A DNA stretch of 10,300 bases, from the NCBI RefSeq assembly GCF_030651615.1, contig NZ_JAUSCG010000064.1:1-10300 (forward strand), read 5' to 3'. The notes beneath the pieces are model-generated. The model had not been told where the DNA came from and ran no database searches. It saw only the letters and a list, made by a program, of their open reading frames with translations. Shown one piece after another: positions 1-4,413 of this stretch. Within the stretch, counting starts at the first letter, position 1. The number at the start of each line of letters is the position of its first letter. The position numbers and the translations under genes were made by a program. The DNA is from Methanocalculus sp. (GTDB lineage Archaea; Halobacteriota; Methanomicrobia; Methanomicrobiales; Methanocorpusculaceae).

Positions 1-630
1 TCTTTGGAGTGAAGAGAGCCAGAGATGGAGATATGGCTTCTCCCTTCGCCTGAGCCATGCCTCTTCAGCAGCTCCTGCCGCCTCATCGTACCGCTGACAG
101 GCCATGAGGGCCTCGATATACCCCGGATTCTCAGAACCTTCAGGGAAGGTGCGCCTGTACAGGGCAATTGCTTCCTCTCCTTCTGATATGGTAATGAGTG
201 ACCGCATCAGGGCGAGTGCATCATTCTTCTCCCTGCTGATACGAACAAGTGCCTTCTGGATCGGGATCGCCGCCCGATAATCTTCTCTCTCGGTGAAGAA
301 CTCAGCATACCGCCTGAGTGCAGGTGCATATCCCGGATCAAGGCGTACAGCTTCAGAATACTCAGCAGCCGCCCGATCATCTTCACGGAGCCTGAGCACC
401 TCGGCAAGTCCGAAATGGAGCTTTGATGATCCCGGCATCACCCGGATGAGATCGCGAAAAGCCGCTTCCGCATCGGCTAACCTTCCGAGGGCAAGGAGGT
501 TATCTGCTGTAAGGATTTCAAAGACTACATCCTCTCTACCAGAACAGAGTGCAAGTGACTCTTCATATGCTCCTGCTTCATAGAGGAGGAATGCCTGCCG
601 GATCGGATCATCCTGTTCACCATTTATCAT
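1..630 (-). CDS. TPR-repeat protein (C-terminus beyond window)
   Basis: An open frame of 210 codons runs without a stop from the ATG at 630 to the left edge, so the C-terminus is missing. The product is soluble and almost wholly helical. Tetratricopeptide-like units with the usual small/aromatic pattern and a closing proline are visible at about residues 36-69 (ending VMPGSS), 70-103 (ending LDPGY) and 104-137, with weaker units at about 140-170 and 171-200. TPRs are protein-interaction scaffolds, so no enzymatic role is implied. The start codon overlaps the stop of the upstream glycosyltransferase gene as ATGA (627-630), which suggests coupled translation and perhaps a shared process, but the partner is not identifiable. 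No signal peptide or membrane segment is seen. TPR identity is fairly sure; function is unknown. Confidence 0.82.
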   Translation of the reverse strand, partial: MINGEQDDPIRQAFLLYEAGAYEESLALCSGREDVVFEILTADNLLALGRLADAEAAFRDLIRVMPGSSKLHFGLAEVLRLREDDRAAAEYSEAVRLDPGYAPALRRYAEFFTEREDYRAAIPIQKALVRISREKNDALALMRSLITISEGEEAIALYRRTFPEGSENPGYIEALMACQRYDEAAGAAEEAWLRRREKPYLHLWLSSLQR

Positions 631-1325
631 CGTAAAAACCTGATGCAGAGGAGTCCGGTGAGCATCGCGACGGTATCACTCATACGAACCCGTGATCCGC
701 CGCGATCACTCCAGATTATCGGCTCCTCACATATCACAAATCCCGCCGTCTCTGCTCTCCAGAGAAGCTCGACATCAAATTCAAATCCGGTAGCAGAGAC
801 ACTATCAAGTACCTGCTCCACAACCTCACGCCGGAAGGCTTTTGCACCGCACTGAGTATCAGCATATGAAAGGCCGAAGAGGAGACGGATGATCAGATTG
901 AAGACCCTGCTCTGTATCCTGCGGGTGAGTCCCTGTCTGATCGGAATCGTTGCGCCGGCTATCCACCGTGAGCCGATCACCCCGTCATACCGTTCAAGTC
1001 CGTTAAAGATCTTTTTCATCTCAGAAACGCTCGTTGACCCATCGGCATCGAAAAATCCGATGTAATCTCTTGTGGCGGCCTTCATGCCCCTTGATATGCC
1101 GCCTCCTTTTCCGAGCCGCTCTGTGAATGAAAGACAGCAGATATCCCGGTTGGGATGAGCTCTGATGAACTCAAGAACTATCTCACGGGTTCTGTCATCA
1201 CCATCCGCAACAATGATCACCTCGCCATCAAATAAGAGGAGGGTGGGGAGAAGCTCTGCTATCCTCTCCTCCTCATTGTATGCCGGTATGATGAGGCTGC
1301 AGTCTGTATCCGTGACCTGTGGCAT
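627..1325 (-). CDS. Family 2 glycosyltransferase, ALG5/dolichyl-phosphate-sugar synthase-like
   Basis: A 232-residue GT-A fold glycosyltransferase. It probably transfers a sugar from a nucleotide-sugar to a polyprenyl (dolichyl) phosphate or similar lipid acceptor at the cytoplasmic membrane face. Visible motifs are the N-terminal nucleotide-binding strand SLIIPAYNEEE (10-20), a second acidic site ADGDD (40-44), RLGKGGGISRG (70-80), the metal-binding DXD-type site FFDADGST (91-98), and DTQCGAKAFRRE (156-167), which is typical of the dolichyl-phosphate glucose/mannose synthase branch. The length suits a catalytic domain without the extra membrane domains some homologues carry; only a short hydrophobic helix lies at 142-153. 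It starts 3 bases after the DJ-1/PfpI stop with no evident SD, and its stop overlaps the TPR gene start, so it is mid-operon. Sugar and acceptor cannot be told from sequence. Another GT2 specificity is possible. Confidence 0.85.
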   Translation of the reverse strand: MPQVTDTDCSLIIPAYNEEERIAELLPTLLLFDGEVIIVADGDDRTREIVLEFIRAHPNRDICCLSFTERLGKGGGISRGMKAATRDYIGFFDADGSTSVSEMKKIFNGLERYDGVIGSRWIAGATIPIRQGLTRRIQSRVFNLIIRLLFGLSYADTQCGAKAFRREVVEQVLDSVSATGFEFDVELLWRAETAGFVICEEPIIWSDRGGSRVRMSDTVAMLTGLLCIRFLR

Positions 1326-1328
1326 GGT

Positions 1329-1844
1329 TTACTGCTTTAATACGGTGATGATTGCTTCTCCAAAGGCTTCTGCTGCCACTGGCCCGTTTGCAGTGATGAT
1401 CCTGCCATCAACGGCGACAGGTTCGTTCACAATGACCGCTCCGCTCGTCTTCATCGCATGTGTCGATGCAGGACTCGAAAAGACCGTCACCTTCTTCCCC
1501 TTCAGAATCCCTGCCATCGCAAGAACAACCGGTGAGAGGCAGATTGCGGCAACGACTTTCCCACTATCATAGAAATCTCGCACAAGCCCGATCAGCTCCT
1601 GGCTGTTCCAGAAGAAGTCCTGTGATCCGATCCCGCCGATGATGACGATTCCATCATAGTCAGAAATGGCAGCATCTTCAAACGTGATCGTCGCGTCGAT
1701 CCGATCACCAATCATCCCTAAACATTCGCCGGTTTTTGTTGACCCGATGACGGTTTCGATCCCCTGGGATGCAAAGATCTTCATCGGTTCAATCAGTTCC
1801 TCATCACGGAACCGTTCAGGTGCTACAGCTATCAGGAGTTTCAT
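1329..1844 (-). CDS. DJ-1/PfpI family protein
   Basis: About 171 residues with the DJ-1/PfpI (class I glutamine-amidotransferase-like) fold. The frame opens at 1871, but I prefer the internal ATG at 1844. Family proteins begin with the strand seen there (MKLLIAVAPERFRDEEL), and a TATA-like element lies about 26 bases before it, as expected for a leaderless transcript. The nucleophile-elbow cysteine is in AAICLSP (Cys102 from the 1844 start), the conserved acidic partner is in RDEEL near residue 15, and TANGP is the usual late motif. Members include intracellular peptidases, deglycases/glyoxalases and chaperone-like stress proteins; the sequence does not decide between them. It is followed 3 bases later by the glycosyltransferase gene and probably heads a short operon with the glycosyltransferase and TPR genes. 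The longer start would add nine residues. Confidence 0.85.
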   Translation of the reverse strand: MKLLIAVAPERFRDEELIEPMKIFASQGIETVIGSTKTGECLGMIGDRIDATITFEDAAISDYDGIVIIGGIGSQDFFWNSQELIGLVRDFYDSGKVVAAICLSPVVLAMAGILKGKKVTVFSSPASTHAMKTSGAVIVNEPVAVDGRIITANGPVAAEAFGEAIITVLKQ

Positions 1845-1869
1845 GTAGTATGATATCGGAAACAAAGCC

Positions 1870-1884
1870 ATTAAGAGTTTTCAC
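1870..1884 (-). promoter_or_regulatory. Putative TATA/BRE element for the DJ-1/PfpI gene
   Basis: On the minus strand GTGAAAACTCTTAAT places an A-rich BRE-like stretch before a CTTAAT TATA-like core. The core ends about 26 bases before the ATG at 1844, the distance at which archaeal transcription normally starts. That would make the message leaderless, in keeping with the absence of an SD before either candidate ATG. It is a weak match and was identified by position more than by sequence. Confidence 0.4.
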
Positions 1885-1894
1885 AAGATGCATC

Positions 1895-2578
1895 TCACCG
1901 TAAACGTGATCCATACGCTCCATACAAAGTGGCGGCAATGGATATACCGATGATGAGGACGAGAATTGGGATCATGACAGAGAGATTGTGATTGCTCACT
2001 TCATCGATAAAAGTGACTCCAAAGGCGATTGCAAGGCAGGAGAGTCCCGATCCGGCAATGATGCAGACCAATGCGGAACGCGGTTCAATCCCGAGCAGTC
2101 TGCTGAGGATCGTTCCGTTGATTGCCCCTGACCCCTGCAGTGGGAAGAAGATGAAGAGGAAGAGGCCGAATAATGAGAACCGGGAGATCCATCTGTGCCT
2201 GCCGAGGAGTGTCTGCATCCCATCTGAACAGCGTATAAAGATTTGCCCAAAGAATGGAATCTTGTAGAGATAATGGAAATTAAGAGTAATAAAGAGGGCA
2301 GATGCTATGTCGATGATCAAAATGGCCGAGCAGATCATCCACCATGGATATCCGAGAATGATGCCGAACGGAATGATCGACTCCTTCCCTGCTGGCGGAA
2401 TGATATATGCGACGAGCAGTGTGAGGAAAAGTGACACCTCCTCATGCGGAAGCATGAGGGCGAGAAGTGTAATAAGTGGCAGAGAAAGGATAAAAGGAAA
2501 GATGAGATAAAATACCTTGGTTTTGACAAGCTCCTCATTCTTATTGCCTTCATCCTGAGGAAAGGAGGTGATCTGCAT
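1895..2578 (-). CDS. Integral membrane protein, small multidrug-export (COG2426-like) family
   Basis: A 227-residue polytopic membrane protein. Hydrophobic segments lie at about 22-44, 49-62, 78-100, 132-147, 168-190 and 202-222. Two conserved-looking helix-breaking motifs, PPAGKESIIPFGI (61-73) and FFPLQGSGAINGT (145-157), resemble the paired half-helix motifs of the family annotated as putative small multidrug export proteins. Despite that name, substrates are not established for most members, so transport function is inference. The N-terminal 20 residues are hydrophilic and carry no cleavable signal. The ATG at 2578 has a good SD (GAGGAGAT, 2584-2591), five bases upstream. The gene has its own 116-base leader after the GNAT gene and ends 50 bases before the preferred DJ-1/PfpI start, so it may be a single-gene unit. 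Family assignment rests on remembered motifs. Confidence 0.68.
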   Translation of the reverse strand: MQITSFPQDEGNKNEELVKTKVFYLIFPFILSLPLITLLALMLPHEEVSLFLTLLVAYIIPPAGKESIIPFGIILGYPWWMICSAILIIDIASALFITLNFHYLYKIPFFGQIFIRCSDGMQTLLGRHRWISRFSLFGLFLFIFFPLQGSGAINGTILSRLLGIEPRSALVCIIAGSGLSCLAIAFGVTFIDEVSNHNLSVMIPILVLIIGISIAATLYGAYGSRLR

Positions 2579-2592
2579 AAGATATCTCCTCT
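2561..2592 (-). promoter_or_regulatory. Shine-Dalgarno site facing an anti-SD-like segment in codons 2-6
   Basis: On the minus strand the SD GAGGAGAT (2584-2591) precedes the ATG at 2578. Just inside the gene, 2561-2573 reads GATCACCTCCTTT, whose first 11 bases equal the conserved 3' end of 16S rRNA. In the message AGAGGAG (2592-2586) can pair with CUCCUUU (2567-2561), giving seven pairs including one G-U. The 18-base loop holds the start codon. This could mask the ribosome binding site. The pairing is read directly; a regulatory role is inference. Confidence 0.4.
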
Positions 2593-2603
2593 GTCATACT
2601 CGA

Positions 2604-2631
2604 TGATAAGCCGGTGGTACTCTGCTTATCA
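2604..2631. promoter_or_regulatory. 8-bp dyad in the leader of the membrane-protein gene
   Basis: TGATAAGC (2604-2611) and GCTTATCA (2624-2631) form a perfect inverted repeat around a 12-base spacer, with arm centres 20 bp apart, close to two helical turns. It lies 26 bases upstream of the membrane-protein start and its right arm touches a TATA-like TTTATCTG (minus strand, 2631-2638). It could be a repressor operator or an mRNA hairpin. The repeat is certain; the role is inferred. Confidence 0.45.
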
Positions 2632-2682
2632 GATAAAGAGCCTTCCTCATCTTTTTCACCCGATATCAGGACCAAATAATAT
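2631..2682 (-). promoter_or_regulatory. Candidate promoter region for the membrane-protein gene
   Basis: Two TATA-like cores occur on the minus strand. CTTTATCT at 2631-2638 would give a leader of roughly 30 bases. ATATTATTTGG at 2672-2682 would give a leader of roughly 70 bases that includes the dyad. An A-rich BRE-like stretch (GTGAAAAAG) lies between them. I cannot choose between the two. The presence of some promoter is supported by the 116-base gap to the GNAT gene. Confidence 0.35.
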
Positions 2683-2694
2683 GCCGCGCAGTCT

Positions 2695-3141
2695 TCAGAG
2701 GTATTTTATGAGGATCAGCCGGTCTTCACCCGGGCCGAAGTACGCCTCTTCAAAGGAGTCATCAGAAAATCCAAGTGAGTGGTAGAGGGGCAATGCCGAA
2801 TGGTTCTTCGGTGAGACCGAGAGAAGAACCTCTTCAACACCATACTCTTTCAACTCTTCGATCAGCCGCATTAATAACTGCCTCCCGATCCCTCTCCTCC
2901 GGTGTTCTTCACTCACTGCAAGACGAAGTACCCATGCTCTCTTTGGTGACTTCATCAACACCGATCCGATGGTATAGCCGGTGATATCACCATCTGTTTC
3001 TGAGACGAAGAATGATGACTCTGTCAGAACCTGCATCTGCCTGATGAAGACGGCGGCTCCGTATACCGATCCCGAACTCTTCATCTCAAGTCCGACAATG
3101 CTGTCGAAATCCCCGGATATAAAGGTGCGTATGGTTGCCAT
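2695..3141 (-). CDS. GNAT family N-acetyltransferase, RimI-like
   Basis: A 148-residue single-domain acetyltransferase that transfers acetyl from acetyl-CoA to an amine. Motif A is clear: the strand WVLRLAVSEEHRRRGIGRQL (70-89) carries the pyrophosphate-binding R-x-x-G-x-G turn at RRGIG (82-86). Motif B, NHSALPLYHSLGF (113-125), has the Tyr that usually acts as general acid. Length and layout fit RimI-like protein N-terminal or lysine acetyltransferases, but GNAT substrates cannot be read from sequence. The ATG at 3141 directly follows a run of eight T's and has no SD. That T-run looks like the terminator of the upstream PEGA gene, so how this gene is expressed is unclear: read-through, or an unrecognised promoter inside the PEGA 3' end. 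No alternative start fits the family better. Confidence 0.85.
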   Translation of the reverse strand: MATIRTFISGDFDSIVGLEMKSSGSVYGAAVFIRQMQVLTESSFFVSETDGDITGYTIGSVLMKSPKRAWVLRLAVSEEHRRRGIGRQLLMRLIEELKEYGVEEVLLSVSPKNHSALPLYHSLGFSDDSFEEAYFGPGEDRLILIKYL

Positions 3142-3182
3142 AAAAAAAAGAGGGGGTGTTACTCCCGCCTTGAGGCGAGGAG
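3142..3182 (-). terminator. Hairpin plus oligo-T terminator after the PEGA gene
   Basis: On the minus strand a CGCC-TCAA-GGCG hairpin (3166-3177), extendable by a CTC/GAG pair across small bulges, overlaps the last codons of the PEGA gene. It is followed by the TAA stop, a C-rich stretch and eight consecutive T's (3142-3149). Oligo-T tracts are the main archaeal intrinsic termination signal. The tract abuts the ATG of the GNAT gene, which argues for termination or attenuation between the two genes. Confidence 0.5.
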
Positions 3183-3827
3183 AACTGCTGCAATACCGGC
3201 GATCGCTGCAAAGGTCGTCAGAATGGAGACCGGAGACTTTGTCGGAGTCGGCTGGACCGGCTGAAGTGTTGCATGGAGTTTCACCGTCTCACCCTGTGCC
3301 GGGTAGTCGGTAATCTGGCCGGTGAAGTCTGAGTAGCCGTTCATCGAGACACGGTAGGTGTTGTAGGGTGTACCTGTGGTATACACCTGGACGGTCAGTT
3401 CACCGTTTGCGATCGTTCCTTTGAAGTCGCTGTCAAAGTAGACTGAGGCACCGTTGACATTTGCATAGACAGTATAGTAGCCGATGCTCCCTCCGATTGG
3501 GGGAGCAGGCTCTGCCGATTGCAGTGTCGCATACAGGTCAACAACCTCACCTTTTGCGGGGAACTGGGTGATCGCACCTGAATAGGTGGTGTATCCGTCC
3601 TTCTGCACCATGAAGTTCGTCACCGGGGTGCCGGTGGTATAGTACTCGATGTAGAGTTCGCCATTGGTGGTCTGTCCCTGGTACTCTCCGCCAAAGTAGA
3701 CGTTTGCGTCATCGACATTGCTATGGACCAGATACCATGCTTTGTCCCCGCCGACCATCGCTGATGCGGCAGGAAGGATCACCGCAATTGCGATGATAAG
3801 TGCCATGAAGTGTTTCAGAGAAACCAT
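3159..3827 (-). CDS. Secreted, membrane-anchored protein with two PEGA-like repeats
   Basis: A 222-residue exported protein. Residues 1-23 form a signal peptide (basic MVSLKH, hydrophobic core, ASA before M24). Two homologous beta-rich repeats follow at about 30-104 and 116-190. They share the pattern Y-x-V...V-x-x-A-x-V-Y-F...G, then NGEL, YTTGTP, GY, G-x-I-T and L-x-A-T-L-Q, which matches the PEGA surface domain. A short threonine/proline linker (PTPTKSP, 193-199) leads to a hydrophobic helix (about 200-218) and a basic C-terminal tail SRRE. This layout is that of archaeal cell-surface proteins held in the membrane, possibly processed like CTERM-type proteins. The role is unknown; PEGA domains are usually seen in S-layer-associated or adhesive proteins. 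The start is supported by an SD, GAGGT, six bases before the ATG. Confidence 0.8.
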   Translation of the reverse strand: MVSLKHFMALIIAIAVILPAASAMVGGDKAWYLVHSNVDDANVYFGGEYQGQTTNGELYIEYYTTGTPVTNFMVQKDGYTTYSGAITQFPAKGEVVDLYATLQSAEPAPPIGGSIGYYTVYANVNGASVYFDSDFKGTIANGELTVQVYTTGTPYNTYRVSMNGYSDFTGQITDYPAQGETVKLHATLQPVQPTPTKSPVSILTTFAAIAGIAAVLLASRRE

Positions 3828-3833
3828 GTAAAT

Positions 3834-3868
3834 ACCTCATCTTTTGAAGGTTTGTGATCAGTTATAAA
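3834..3868 (-). promoter_or_regulatory. Promoter and SD of the PEGA gene
   Basis: On the minus strand a good TATA box, TTTATAAC, lies at 3861-3868. Initiation about 25 bases on, near 3839, would give a leader of roughly a dozen bases whose first part is the SD GAGGT (3834-3838). It belongs to an 87-base divergent region shared with the thioesterase gene. Confidence 0.6.
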
Positions 3869-3877
3869 GTCTATCAT

Positions 3878-3890
3878 CGAAATGCTTAAG
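3878..3890 (+). promoter_or_regulatory. TATA/BRE element of the thioesterase gene
   Basis: CGAAATGCTTAAG combines a BRE-like CGAAA with a TATA-like core ending 25 bases before the ATG at 3915. No SD precedes that ATG, so the transcript is probably leaderless or nearly so. It lies about 10 bp from the oppositely oriented TATA box of the PEGA gene. Confidence 0.5.
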
Positions 3891-3914
3891 CCCAACCGAT
3901 GGAACTCATAATCG

Positions 3915-4331
3915 ATGGAATATTTAAAACGCCTGAAAGAAGACTCCGATCAGGCCAACCCCTTCTTTAAGATGATGGGTGTGTCGGTCCTCTCGTTTGG
4001 TGAAGGAAGGTCGGAACTGTCTATGGAAATTCAGCCCACGATGCAGAACGGAGTCGGTTGGCTACAGGGTGGTCTCTTCGTTGCTCTTGCCGATGAGGCG
4101 ATGGCACTTGCACTCTACACCCTCCTGACAGAAGGTGAGGGGATCGCCACCATCTCAGAATCGACCAGTTTCCTGCGTGGTGTCCGGGATGGTACTATCA
4201 TTGCGCGCGGATGGGTTATCCGGCGTGGACGGAGAGTCGCCTTTCTTGAAGGAGAGGTGAGGAGAGGTGACGGATCTGAAGAGCTCCTTGCCAGGACGAC
4301 CGCATCGTTTGCGATCGTATCCAGTCATTGA
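3915..4331 (+). CDS. PaaI-like hotdog-fold thioesterase
   Basis: A 138-residue protein of the PaaI/YdiI hotdog-fold group, which typically hydrolyses acyl-CoA thioesters as a homotetramer. The central helix region reads NGVGWLQGGLFVALADEAMA (45-64). This is the place where relatives carry an N-x-x-G-x-x-HGG motif followed some residues later by a catalytic Asp or Glu (here Asp60 and Glu61). The usual His of HGG is replaced by Gln51. The second strand block (ESTSFLRGVRDG, 82-93) and the sheet ending ARTTASFAI (127-135) also fit the fold. The substrate is unknown. The gene is transcribed away from the PEGA gene and is separated from pyrG by 82 bases holding a strong TATA box, so it is probably monocistronic. 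The start is placed by the promoter distance; there is no SD. Confidence 0.8.
   Translation: MEYLKRLKEDSDQANPFFKMMGVSVLSFGEGRSELSMEIQPTMQNGVGWLQGGLFVALADEAMALALYTLLTEGEGIATISESTSFLRGVRDGTIIARGWVIRRGRRVAFLEGEVRRGDGSEELLARTTASFAIVSSH
4251..4270 (+). repeat. Perfect tandem 10-base repeat inside the thioesterase gene
   Basis: The 10-mer GGAGAGGTGA occurs twice in direct succession. Because 10 is not a multiple of three, the copies are read in different frames, as part of LEGEVRRGDG. Each copy resembles a Shine-Dalgarno sequence. Confidence 0.75.
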
Positions 4332-4377
4332 AGGCATCTCATTCCACCAGACCATAACCGGATGCGAAGGGTATTAG

Positions 4378-4388
4378 TTTTATAAATT
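4378..4388 (+). promoter_or_regulatory. TATA box of the pyrG operon
   Basis: TTTTATAAATT is the best TATA-box match in the window. Its core lies about 28 bases before the pyrG GTG at 4414, which predicts initiation within a few bases of the start codon. The sequence before the GTG (GCGGGGTTCAGT) has no proper SD, again pointing to a leaderless or near-leaderless message. It probably drives the six-gene plus-strand operon. Confidence 0.65.
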
Positions 4389-4413
4389 AGACGGATCTTA
4401 TGCGGGGTTCAGT

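Noticed and set aside
293..583. 96-codon plus-strand frame in the TPR gene
   Set aside because: Ser/Arg-rich shadow; the minus frame runs open for 210 codons with TPR periodicity.
1165..1572. 135-codon plus-strand frame spanning the glycosyltransferase/PfpI junction
   Set aside because: It crosses the boundary of two well-supported minus-strand genes and has antisense-like composition.
2444..2785. 113-codon plus-strand frame preceded by or containing a perfect SD-like AAAGGAGGTGATC at 2561
   Set aside because: The SD-like sequence is not followed by a suitable start, and the frame is a shadow of the membrane-protein gene and its leader with no recognisable domain.
4332..4413. Possible terminator hairpin after the thioesterase gene
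   Set aside because: Only a 5-bp GCATC/GATGC pairing over a long loop; the T-rich stretch is better explained as the pyrG TATA box.
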